This document shows, one piece after another, positions 38,076 to 51,479 of a stretch of DNA of 64,000 bases; within the stretch, counting starts at the first letter, position 1; every line of letters begins with the position of its first letter. The stretch covers positions 62,001 through 126,000 of the forward strand of contig JAQGDQ010000305.1 of the NCBI GenBank assembly GCA_030141605.1, in the 5' to 3' direction. Source of the DNA: Tubiluchus corallicola (taxonomy: Eukaryota; Priapulida; Priapulimorpha; Priapulimorphida; Tubiluchidae). The notes beneath the pieces were generated by a model. The model had not been told where the DNA came from. It searched no databases and worked only from the letters and a program-made list of their open reading frames with translations. Position numbers and translations under genes: made by a program.

Positions 38076-41000
38076 ACGGACGCATGAGATGTTTTGTAGC
38101 TCAAAGAGTCAGACTGTGCAGAGAATTTATAATCAGGATAATTTCTATTTGCTGTAGATTTAAGTGCAAACATTTAAGTTTTGATTTGGAGCCACAACAA
38201 AACATTATTTTATATTCTTGTATATCCGCTGTAAATTACATGGTTTAGTTACACCAAAACAATTTAACTATTAAGATAAAATTTTCTAAATCAATGTAGC
38301 GAGAACCGCCACTAAAATCGCGTAATAACAGTAATCATACACCATATCTAATGATCCAATCAAGTTCTTACCAAATATAGCTCTTGGCGATCTGTCACTA
38401 AATTGCAAACATAATTCGTAGATTAGATTAGATTTGGACTACATTAGATTAGATTTACCGTAGATTTCCAACTCAAATTATTCTCAAGAAGTTGATATTG
38501 ACGCGGACAAAATGTCTTGCAATAGGACAAGGTTAAATCAATTTGTCAAGCTTTTTTGTGAGTAGTAGTGTTATTTAAACCTATGATACCTAGAGAAAGT
38601 AGCATCTGGCGCTCGCTTCCAGCGCCTGGAAGAGAAAAAGAACGTATATCTTGTCAATGGGTGATGAAACCATAGATTTTGACAGCGGAGCCTGGAAGCC
38701 AAAAGCCAAAAGCTAGAAGTTCGTCTTATTTTTTGAGCGTCAAGCATCCAGCGTCGGTTCCTCAACCATCCGTTGATGACTGGGCTTGCGAATTATTACA
38801 CGAAGAAATAACGTAAAAAATAACACATTGAAAAATAAATTTGATATGGTCAATTTTGTTTTTCTGCGAAGAAGATGCAGATGGGGCTTAGTTGTTAACT
38901 ACCCAGTGAACGCTAGACGCTGGTTGATCATTTTAAATAGAATTGTTTCAATTTGAAACTATCTGCATGCATATGTTAATGGCGGGCATTTAACTTCCAA
39001 TATTTATACGTTAATTCCGAATTGGCAGATCTTTTTCAGTCTCCTTGAATGACTTTTTTGGTAAAGCGATTATTATTTTCCGGCTAGAAGTGGGGCACAT
39101 TTGCATGAAAACAATCGAACGACTAAAACGTCTGCATTTCAAACACAATTCAAAGTGTAAGTTCTTTTATTGGCAAACGTCTGCATTTCAAATACAATTC
39201 AAAGTGTAAGTTCTTTTATTGGCAAACACAAGTTTACATTTATTTTATGTGACTCGTGAATGTAATTACATTTTCTGTAATTTCTGTTTGCGCGTCGGAA
39301 ATTTTCCATTCATAGTTTAAAACAAACAGAAAAGGAAAAACCGCTTCTGAATGGATCTGCAATCGGAAATAAACTGTAAGTGGTGCACTGTCGGTATTCC
39401 TCCGCCGAATTCGAGAATAGTCTTTCCCTGCCTACGCAGGAGGACGAAAATAGTGCGTCCCCGCTGTGCAGTAAGATGATATCTAGCCGTGATTAAAGTA
39501 ATGCGACAATTAAAAATTTAATGTGCAATATTTTATAATTATGTAATACCGCGATACTAGTTTGCAATGAGACAAAGAAAGAAAAGTGGTTATTTGTTAA
39601 TTATATCTGAGGTTTATATGATGATAATGGTAATGGAGATGGCGTAAATGCTGCTGCCGCTGCTGCTGCTGCTGATGATGATGATACTAATGAATATGAT
39701 GATGGTGGTTGTGGTTGTGGTGATGGTGGCGGTGTCAAATATTCATTGCACTAGTCTATGTGCGCTAGTCTATGTGCACTAGTCTATGTGCGTCAATAAA
39801 CCTGAATGCCAGCGTGTAAATGGGCCCGTTCACAAACAGACGTTTCGTATTTTACGCCAAAGCCTTCAGGGGCTTGTGCCTGAAAGTAGGCTTTAGTATG
39901 AATTTCGAATCTAATACATGACTGAAACGGCTATAATATACGAATAAATGAAACCTTTTATAATAACATTATTATGTCTATGCCTGCAATACTGTATGAC
40001 TATAAGCATAACAATAAGTATAACATATTATAGGACCCGTTAAGGCACTTGTCTATTTATGACATTGAGTCAAACCAGAAAATCAACAGACGTACCTACG
40101 GAACATGAACGACAAGTGTTTATGCTCAGTGAGTTAACAGTTGCCGTCAGGTTATACAGAAAAACTCAAGTGTATTCTAAATTCTTTCATGAGAATAAAT
40201 TAGCATGATAAAACCTATTCACGACTAAAGAACACCATCCGTCTATCTATAGGCATATTAGCTAGTTAAGAGATGCCAACATCTTATTTCGGTGGCGAAT
40301 CCATGAAACAGTAAAGCGACAAAAGAGAACTCCCAACTCACAGGCCACAAATAAGTGGCGCCGCACAAGCGATTTGCAACCGAAGCCAGTTTATATATGT
40401 GCTTCTCTTATCATAACATATCGTCAGCTATACCGAAGTTATTTGTGTTACTACGACACAGAATTGAATTAATTATGTATTGATCTATTTATACTGGACG
40501 TTCCATGGTCGAAACCAACTATGAAAGCGAATGGCAAACGTTAATCTCGAGAGAAAAATTTCCTTGCTGGAAATTTAATTAGTTAGAATTTCTTAACTCA
40601 TTCTTGCTTTTGATTCGTGAGGGCTGAATCATCTCGATTTCGCTCCTAAAGGGAATTTGTGAATTTTACGTGACTTTTAACTGCAAATATTTGTTTAGCT
40701 GTTGTTCTTTGTTTATTTGTGTCACATACATGTAAAATAGAATCGACTAAAATGGATTTTGTACTTGGATACTTTAAAACATGTTAATACCATTACGCTC
40801 CATGTCGCAAGCAAGGAAGGATTAAGGTTTTCATGGGTCTAAGGCTCTCAACATACGATTCGTGATACAAAGGATTTCAATCGTTCACCATATATGCCCT
40901 CCAAGTTAATTTGTAGTACTCACTCCTTGTAGAGGCACTTGTGCAAGCCTAAATCGTCGTGTAGCCCAGTTTCGACTCTTTTTACAGAGCTATAGGACCC

Positions 41001-44000
41001 CACCCAAGTGCCATTAAAATGTATTTTCTAAAACGATGAGCGAAAAACCTCCAAAAATGGTCATTTTTTCATTCCGGAAACATCATGTAGAAAAAAACTA
41101 ATTTAGGGGCTGGTTGTCTGGGAAGAAAATTTACAGCTGTTAGAAAAGAGGAGAAACTGGGCTACATGACAATCTGCGTTCTTTTACAAATGCCTTAATG
41201 AAGGATCAGAAGTTAATTTAGGAGATTATGTTTTCTGAACGACCCTGTATATATATTCAATTTGTTGAACTGCTATTTAGTCCAGTCTTAATAATGTTCT
41301 TATCCTGTTTACTATTAGTAGTATTATCTTACTTTAATTGGTCATCGGTTCCAGGACTCCGAGGGCCTATCAAAATTTAGATCCTAAGACTATAGCCTTA
41401 TTAACCTAATATTTAATCCAGAAGTATGTTTTCAATCATTAAAGTGTCGTTGGTAATAAACTTGAAAGCAAATATTGTGAATACGAGCAACGAGGTGCTG
41501 TTCAGTTTGTTAAAATTCTTAGTGACAGAATTACAGGAAATTTTAGTTTAACTAAATGAACTAATTATGATGCTTTGAACGCATCACAAATTAAATGTTT
41601 TTATCCGCATTTGTTTCCATCCTTATACACAAATTATAATGTATAGAGGTCAGATAGCTCAAGTACTAATTTTAAATTAGATTTGTAATTTCCAGCCATT
41701 ACAACTAAAACTTCTTTATGTAGTGCGTAACCATTTCTGCATTGTAATCATGTTATTAAAAGTTTCGTTAGTATTCTTAAATTGATAAAATTTCATCATG
41801 GTAATTTACATAATAATAATAATTAATAATAGTTACGACCAAGACCACGACATCAACAACCACGCCATTTGTAAATAAAAACTGCAGTCAGTTAACTGTG
41901 AAAATTATTACTCTACTTTTTTCTTGTTAGCAGGCTCCAATCAGGGCACTAGGTACCATGTTTAAAGACAGAGAACCCATGACCTCTCAGAAAAAAAGCA
42001 CACACGTTACCTATTATAAGTTAGATTATACCACCTGCTATAAATAACATCAATAAAGCTGCCATCACGATTCTTTTTCGTTGTTTGGTTTTCTCGAGCT
42101 TGGCGGAGTAATTAGTATTTCAATGTGATTACTGACTGGCTAAAAATTATTATGCCTGTAAGTTTAACAATCATAACTTTGTGCCGGGGCTACTCGGGAG
42201 GCGTATAAAGAACATTAGCAACGTGCAGAGCGCAGTTTTTTTCATAATTATCATTGCTGTTATAAATTTTTACACATGTGCTCTTCCATAGAGTAGACAA
42301 ATGCAAAATTAATGTCATGACAAAGTTTGTCGATATGTTCTTCTATTGTTATAACTAATGTCAGCTCTATTGGCCTCTCTTTCTCTTTTTCTATCGAGCC
42401 TATCTCCTGTGTGCAGTGAATTATTTATGCCTTACATTGTACAAATAACAAACGATGTATGCAAACAACAAGGCGGCCAGTATTCGTATTGATCTGATTA
42501 GTGTTGATGGGCTGAAAACACTGGCCGTGAGCGTTCATCTCGCGGGAACCATAAAGAATATAAATTAAATGATAAATTTTGACATGAAAATAATTAGTTG
42601 AAGCAGAAACAAAACCACTTTAACGAATGTCAATTAATTTTCTTTAGCTGAGCTGCCATTGTAACTTTGTTGTCATTATGAGCTCTGTGACTGCTACAGT
42701 ACACAATGGACCCCTTCTATAGAAACCTCTAATATTGTACCATTCCACTACTATGCAACTGTAGCCACCGCCACCACTACCTGAAATAGCAAAACAAAGG
42801 AACGAGAATGACAATGATAATGGCAACAACTTATTCTCAATTTCATTTTATCAAGGGTGACATTATCATAATGTAAATGTAATATAAATTTGTAATGTAA
42901 CATATAACATGATGTATAACATATAACATAATGTAATATAAATTCTTTTTTGTCATTATTCACTTTTAATCCGAAATAAGTGAATTTCGGATTATATTTG
43001 TTTTTATATTTGTTATCTCTTTTTCTAGATTATCTTTTGATGATGAGGATTTTTAGTGTCTATATGCCACCTGCTTACTGTCTGAAAGCCCTAATTATGT
43101 AAAACTAGATAAGTTTTATTAGCCTATACACAAAATAAAAAGGATCTAATGTAATACCTGTCTGTGATTACTGTCTGTAATGTATTCAGATGTTGAGAAA
43201 TTCTGTTTGTCCAGCTTGACTCTTTCAGCGTTAATCCAAAAAAGGTTTTGCAATTAATTTCTTTTGGAAGCAAAATGACGTATCACGTACTTCATTACAT
43301 GAATTATTCTAAGTCTAAGAGGTCGCCGCAATTACAACCGCTCATTCATTAATTATAATGTATTTTCTAGGAATGTACTTAGAAGCTGCTGTTCATGTAA
43401 TGAGTTGTAAAAATGAACCAAATCCCTTGGTATTACTTCGGCAAACATAAAAATTATTTTTCATTAAAGCCTAAATCTTATTTCAATTATTTTCTTTTTC
43501 AGTCATTGGAAAGCACGAGACGGATGCTAGCTATGTGTGATGAGGTAAGTCCATACAGTCCATGCAGTAACTAATTTACACGTGATATAAATAACTTATA
43601 CAATCATTAAGTTTCATAAGTTTCATAAGTTTTATTTAGCTTCTGGTGCTTTGTTCTGGTGAGAAGCCACTGACTGAAACACAACCGGTAACGGTCTTTC
43701 TTTGCGAAATCGTGTATTTTGTTTTATATGATTTGCTGGAGATCAAAACCAATTGAGTATTGACATAATCCTGTTTTCTCTTTTCTCTCTCACTGACTCT
43801 CACTCACTCCCCTTCTCTCTTTTTCTTTTTGGTAAATTGTAACTCATTTATTAATTCATCTTTTTATATAAATTACCTATATTACCAAGCACGTAGGGTC
43901 TTACCAAGCACCAAAAACATAAAGCATACGTATGCAAATTATTCGTTTTCTCTTTTTTTCTTTGAAGGGTGAAAATTTTTCCGTTTTTCAGGATACTTCA

Positions 44001-47000
44001 TATCTAATTTTTGTTCGTGATATTGCTAAAGACAGCTTCGCCTCAAGTTTCATCTTAAACCAAACAAGAATGGTTTTTCAATTTCCCGAGGGTGTTCACC
44101 TTCAAAAACCATTATCTCCATGCACGGACATAAACATGATCATTATATAGAGTTGTTTCCTTTTTTACCAATGAACGTGAATTTAAGGCAGCCTGTCAGG
44201 CGCTAATGCCTGCACTAAAACAATAATTTCGAAAATGCGTGTTCGTTGGGAAGGAAATTGAGCGAAACTGTAACTTGGAATTTTCCATTGAGCTAACCTA
44301 TTCAGTTTTATATGTACGTTTATCTAAGTACACAGAATATTAATCATCCTAGGTAGCATTCTATTATTAAATTCAGACAGTTATTTTTGTCTATTTCTGT
44401 GGTGTTTAATAAAAGGTGCTTGCAGTGTTTAATAAAAGCAGGATTATTTCTTAGTTTTTAAGTGGAAACTGAAATGCTCGTAAAATTTACTGAACTAATC
44501 CTTTGAAAGGCTTTGAAAAGCTTTACCCTTGATGCCACGTGTTTGATCAGTACTTACAGTCTTCTAAATATTATTGTTTGAAAACAAAATTACTGAAGTA
44601 ATTGCCAGGTGCACATAGATATCGTGACAGAATGAAAAAATACAAATTGCAAAATTAGTGGCGTTACAGTTTCAAAGTGAACGACAACGCTAAACAGTGC
44701 CATGGTTCGGGAACACAGACAGTCGTATTTGATTTTCATATGCAAATCTTTAGATTTTATTGTGATATTTTACGTTAACGATGTTTTCAGCCACATTTTA
44801 TTACTATCGTAATAAAGACATTAAGTTGAAAAAGAAATGACTAAACAGAATTATTGTGTGAAGCCGTAAGCGTGAGTGATTAAACTGCTAAAATGTTAAG
44901 ATCAAAGAGTTAACATTCACGTCAACGAGCCAATGATTAAGCGTGACCCGTAAATAACAAATACGAGTACATACTTTTGCTAGAGGCGGGGACACAAAAA
45001 CAACGAGCAACAACAATAGTCAGAAAACATTATTACATCAAAGCATTGCTGAAGAAATGGAGAATCAGTGATGACCTCATTATTTAGTGTGGAAACTTTG
45101 TGTGTCTCACATTGTCTGCAGCGTTAGAGGGTATGACTGGAGCGATTCGAAGAGATCATTGTGTTTCACAAGATCCAGCACGCAACATATCTTTCAGATG
45201 TTTCACAAACTTGCTTTTGTTATACGGTCTTGGATCATCTTATCCTCCACTCTGTCTTTCAGGACAAGCCTTCGATGGAGTTGAGGTCAGGTCATTCAAG
45301 TCGATAAGTAAGGTAATCACAGGGTTTTCTTCATTCAGTTGCTCCATTCATGCCTCTTAAGGCTGCAGGGTGGATAAGAGTGTACTTAATTACTCAGACC
45401 AGGATAGATTAGTAAAGATAAGTGCATGTATTTATTATAACAACATTTTGCACATATTACAGTCCATGAAACAGCAGGCAAGCCTTTAAAGCTTTTATGG
45501 AGTGTTGATGAAGCATAAAAAATAACTGTGAAATTACAGTAATAGCATTTGTCTCAGTTTACAAGGTAGAGTTAGTACAAATAGTTATGATAAATTTATG
45601 TACAATATTAACATTGTTAGTTATTACTAAATTTCTCGCTTCGTTCAATAGATTCCGTTGCGTAACATATCAGAATAATACTTGATCTTCAGCAAGACTA
45701 TCACGTACATTTAAGAGCAAATCTACCGAAGGTTGGTGACTTGAGGGATTGCATCTGCTGTGTACTGTTACTCTCACTAGCAGAAGATTATATTACACCC
45801 TTTACAGTAAAACAGTAAAAAAGGAACTCGGTATCCATTTAGTCATCTCGAGCATTAGTCCACTATCAGTCATTTGTCATATACGCATCCAATTATTACA
45901 GTCCATACTACGTTAGCTAAGGAGAACAAAAGAATTCTTTCTTTCAACAGTACATAAGCAATGCATTTACCATAAAACCTTGCACGTTTCTGTGCTGGTT
46001 ATTGGACATTTTATTTCCCCTAATTATTACGTTTAAGCTCTAATCATTAAGAGCTGTGTCTATTAGCTAACAGTATCAGCGAGCAAATTACTGATGGGGA
46101 ATGTATCCGAGAAAAGAGACGGTTCAAACTGTGGATAGACAGTTTAGCAGCAATTCTGCTCGCTGTTCTGTAATGCAGTCAGTAATACACTTCTCGCAAA
46201 GAAAGCGTTCTCTTTTTGTAAGTAATAAAAAAACCTCGTAATAAAAAATGAAAAGACGCGACGTTTCAGTTCACCACTATGAAATGTTTTCATTTGAAAG
46301 AAGAAATTAATAAACAAGTATGAAAATACTATTGTTCTAGAACTTTATAATAATTTTACAAACGTACATACCATCCCGCCGAATAAAATCATCTGATACT
46401 AATATACTTTAGTACAGCCTAGAACTAATCTTGTTTCAGCCGGAGATAAATGCTGCCCCGCGTTTATGGAATGCGCGTTCAGATGAGGTCAAAAACTCCC
46501 GAAGTATTGCCGTTTTTAAACGTCAAATTAAAACATTTATATTCTTAGAATTTTTTAAACTTTTTGTTATTCTAATCTGTGTCTATAGAGTGTAGTAAAT
46601 TTTGTCTTGTAAGCGTTTACGTAATTGTCCTTTAAAATATGCTTAGTAGATTTTTGTGAATTTTAAGTCTTTGTACCCCAAAGAGCATTTTTATATGGAT
46701 TTTACGCATAAAAATTATTATATATTATTATTTATCATTGATAAGTACAAAAAACACCGAAAAAAGATGATTTTTAGTTAATTGTTTCATTAAGACTTAT
46801 TTCTGTGATACCGAATTTTTTCATTTTATTCTTACATACGCTAGCTGCGAGCAAATGCTCAGGTACTCTAAATTATGGACGACCTCTTACGTTCAGTGCC
46901 CGTACTAGTGTCCGAGTGCACATCACGACTGGAACGTGCACAGTGGAGTCAAGACCGTGCCCTTGTTAAGACCTGCCCTCTTGCTGACGTGTTTATTTTT

Positions 47001-50000
47001 TATTTTAATTTTGTTTCGTACGTTTGAAAGTATATAATATTATAAAAAATTAAACACTCAGCCATACAGATTATATAAAACTTACAATAGGGACCATTTA
47101 AGAATATTTACATAAGCATATCGTACACATACGCACCCACAATGCACACAAGACAGATTATTAAAGTATTCGATACATAAAGACATACAATACAATAAAA
47201 ATTCCATATTTAAAAGTATTATATTTGCATTTACGTAAAGACCTTTTAACTGCGCCTTCATAGCCTCATCATCACGCAAGTCCGAAGTAAATACATAACC
47301 TAAATAATCACAAGAATTACAACATGTAAGAGGAAGGGATTAAGCCAAAATATGGGCCAAATCCAGGGTTTGCAGAAGTTGCCATTTATAAGCATGCATT
47401 TGGTCCTTGTTGTACTAAACATTATATCGTGAGAATTAGCAAAGTTCGTACAGCAGCCGAGGTTGACAAAACTCCACTCTGGTTAACAATGTTTGTTACA
47501 ATGTTTATTACTCCATGCCACCTGAACAGTTTGGTTTGGGCACCAATTTCGAGAAAACTCAGCAGCAAGCAGGGCATTCCACGCTGAACGAGAATGCTAA
47601 AGAGCAAACTGTAGGCTACCCTGTCAAATTCCTTACTGGCATCGTTTATCAAGCATCTTTCGGCTATTGGCGATTTCGTTTGTTGTCGTTCAATTACGCG
47701 AGCAATCTCATTTTCATTAAGCTACCCCATTAGACCACGCTCATTGCGTAGCTAGCAAACTCAACCAAAATAGTAATTTATTGTGTTTTACTTTGATTAT
47801 TGGAAATATGAAGCGAACTTTGTTCATCAATTCAACTACTTCTAAGAATTTGCTTATGAGGAAATGTTTCGTACCTTGTTGGCTATTACAGAGCAGTTTC
47901 AACAGATCTTAAGTTTTTCAATAATAGTCACAGAGTTTTCTTCAAGGAATTCTCCTGTGTATTAATAAAGTAAATTTATTACACTTTGAAAGCCTCTGGT
48001 GATAAAAGTTACATGGAACAAAGGCCAATATATTTTGCAGTTTCATTGACTTTCTGTGCCATAAATATGAATGAATTTCGTGACTTGGAATCATGCCAAA
48101 GAGTATGGAGCAGAAAAATGAAAACATAAAAGAAAAAGAAACAAAACAGAAAAACAAGTGCTGCAGAAAGAATGGCGTCAATCGTTTTCAAAAGCACTTT
48201 TATTAATTGAGCATATTACAATTTAAGCGTTTTAAATCACTTGAACTTAATGCCTTATTTTTAGCTCGTCTCAGAGTCTTTATTACCATATTTTTCTCAA
48301 GCTAATCTTACATAAAACTAAAACAGCGAAAGTAACGTCTTCATTATTTCTCTTACGTTACAAAGAAGTGCGCATGCTAGTATTTGGGTTTTTGAATTTA
48401 ATTCTGTTTTGACTGGTTGCTCACCTCCGTAATCTAATGTTGTTTTTAGTATGTGTCAGTCAGCTCTTTCTATTCCTTTATTTTTAAACATTAAAACTTC
48501 GTACGCAAAACGTAAAACTACATTTGTGGATACTTCTCAACATTTTCATACAGCATAGCGCGTTTGACCATTTCACATTTCTCTTTTCTGTCTAATCTTT
48601 CCCTTTCCTTTCCTTTCCTTTCCTTTCCTTTCATTTCATTTTCCTTTCTTTACCTTTTCCTTTTCCTTCTCTTCTTTTCTTTTCATTGCTTTTCTTTTCT
48701 GTTCTTCTTTTCTTTTCATTTCGTTACGTTTCTTTTCTTTCTTTCTTTCTGTCCTTTCCTTTTCTTTTCTTTTTTTTCTTTTCTTTTCTTTTCTAATCTT
48801 TCCAGTTTCTATTCACGTCATTATTTAATATTCCTTTACGTGTTTTTCTGTTCCTAAAGAATGGAACGTTTTGCACATCCGTGTTGTTATATAAAGACTG
48901 ACTTACGCAATATTTTCATCCTTTTATTTTGCAGTTAGTTCCAGTACTGTATCATTTCATTTGCTAACCATTCAGTTTTGTTAATTAATGCTGCTCACAG
49001 TCTAAAGATGCAGGGATTCGTACTCTAGTTGCTCTAGATGAGCAAGGAGGTAAAAAAGTTTTTACACACTTATTACGTTTATTAGTCATTTGTTATATGG
49101 CAAACTTCTAAAATTATTGTGAACTATACTTTTTCCATACTTTTCCTAACCCCAAGTAGCTTCTGCTGACTCAATTACAGCAATATCACACCAACAGCAG
49201 CTAGTGACGATGAAACTGTACTTGCGCTTAATCATTGTGTAGCTGCTTCTTGTTACAGTTTATTTTACCCCAAAATGCATCTATTCTTTTTTCAACCGCA
49301 ACTTATTATTGTGTGATTATATATTCGATGCTGCAACTGCAGCTAATGTCACTGTTCTTGCACCTGCAATAAATCGTTAGCTTGACGCAACTGCAGCAGA
49401 TGTTACTGTTCCTGCACCTGCAGTAAATTGTTAACTTGACACAACTGCAGCAAATGTTACTGCTACCGCAGCTGCACTAGGCTGTTAGCTTGACACAATT
49501 GCAGCAAATGTCACTACTTCTGCACCTGCAATAGGTTGATAGCTAGATACGCCTGCGGCTAATTTCGCTACTACTGCGCCAGCAGTAGATTGTTAGCTTG
49601 ACATAACTGCAGTAAATGTCACTGCTCCTGCATATACAGCAGATCCAAAAACTTTATACAAATCCAGTGCAGTGTCGCCCGCTGTAGATAGTGAGCTTGA
49701 CGCAAATGCAGCAACTGTTCATGTCTTTTAGTAGGCCATGAACGTGCACACTTGCAGTAACTGTCTCCTGCACCTGCAGCAAATCCTCAACTAGACACAA
49801 ACAGCAGCTTTTAATCAAGACAAATTTGAAACTATTCAGTTGTTCTTAATCCAATTTAATTTGCTACTCATAACTCAAAATAACAAGACTTTCCGGGGTA
49901 CAATTACGAAGGTTTAAAAGTTTTTATTTCTCAGCAAGTTTGCAGACGCAAGCTTTTGCAATAAAGTTTTATACGATTTTTTTCTCCAGAGCAATTGGAC

Positions 50001-51413
50001 AGGGTTGAGGAAGGCATGGACCAAATTAACCAGGACATGCGTGAAGCTGAGAAGAATTTGACTGGCATGGAAAAATGTTGCGGGATCTTCGTATGCCCCT
50101 GCATGAAGTACGTAAGACTGTTCGATTTCTGATATGTATTTATTTCGTAATGGCCTGTATGGCCCAAGCTTTGTTTTTGACAAGAAACATAGACTAAGAT
50201 TTTTTTATTGTAGTATTATATTATATTATAGTATTTAAGAGACGCAGACATTTGATTCAAGAATTTAATATTCAAAATACATACAAATTATTACCAGTTA
50301 AATTAAAATCTAACTTTAAAGTTCACTGAGAGATCTATTTCTTTTCGATAGTTATATCGCAATTAGGATGAACCAACTTTTAAATGCAAAAATTGGAAAA
50401 ATTGGTTGTTTCATAAATAGAAAATATCTTTTTGAACAGAACTTTTCTTTGTCTTTGACACAGTAATTCAAGCTAAACTGTGATACTATAAATAACAGAA
50501 AACTGGGAACAATGCTAACATTATTAAAATCTGTCTTGTAGCCAGAGGCATAAATACAGTTATGAACACTAGGTTAGGGAAAACGTTTTAGTTTCTTACC
50601 AATTCTAATCGAAATACCCAGATGATCATTCATTGTTACTTTAAATGTCTGGTAGTTTCATCATGATAAGCTGCATTCCAGCTGCTACACTGAGACTTAT
50701 GAACACTGCTAGATTGTAAAAATATGAGTATTGAGTAGGAGTGTGGGAAAATTAAAGTTTAAATACATTGGAAAAATATTCAGTTTGCTAGCTTTAACGC
50801 CAATAATAGTCCTGGTTTAGGTATATTAAGGCGCTTAGCTTTTCGATTAAGTGTCTTAGCTAGGCGTAACAGGGCCGAACTGTAACTCATTAAATAAAAC
50901 AAGACCTAATCTTAAACTGTAGGTCAAAACAATCTACTCTTTAAAATATTGATAGGATATTTTCAAAAATGACTTAGGTGAAAGAATTATTATCACACAA
51001 ACACAAGTTCGTGTTTTCGCGTTCGCGTCACTAGTTCTTCGCTGTTACATGCATTTCGCCATTCGCTAGTTAGATGTGCACTAATGCCTGCATTTCAGAA
51101 ACGCATTGCACAAAAATAGGTGCTGTACTTCTCAGCACTACACGTGTTCGACAGCTCATGCGTGAGCACAACGGTAAATTTGAAATTTGAATTTTATCCT
51201 AAAATTTGCCAAGTTAGAAATCTTCAAAGTTTAACCCTATCAAGAAGCTTTAAACTAGTTTTCCTCGACTAAGGATGAAGAGCATGTAGGATATTCAATG
51301 AAAGAAAAGGAAGCAAGCACGTTTATCTATGTGGACTACATATTTCAGAAAAATTACCCCTCAATTTGTTTCTGGAATAACGCTCGTCGATGAGAGTGAG
51401 TGTGAGAGAAAGA

Positions 51414-51479
<66 letters not shown>

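Larger units (their letters stand above)
15228..43502 (+). other. SNAP25 intron 1 (28.3 kb)
   Basis: Bounded by GTAAGA and CTTTTTCAG. It holds most of the mobile and tandem elements listed here and the possible alternative first exon. The stretches 17.1-20.1, 28-30.2, 31.3-32.2, 36.1-37.9 and 41.3-43.4 kb contain nothing I can name beyond AT-rich sequence and short random ORFs. Confidence 0.9.
43545..49000 (+). other. SNAP25 intron 2 (5.5 kb)
   Basis: GTAAGT to CACAG. It contains LINE fragments on both strands (46.4 and 47.1-47.7 kb) and a CTTTC tract. ORFs at 43932-44150 and 45100-45360 show no motif. Confidence 0.9.

Noticed and set aside
42186-42203. GGGGCTACTCGGGAGGCG, similar to part of 7SL RNA
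   Set aside because: Match limited to about 15-17 nt with no further similarity on either side.
45100-45360. 86-codon ORF in intron 2
   Set aside because: No recognised motif and no reading-phase relation to SNAP25 exons; treated as chance.
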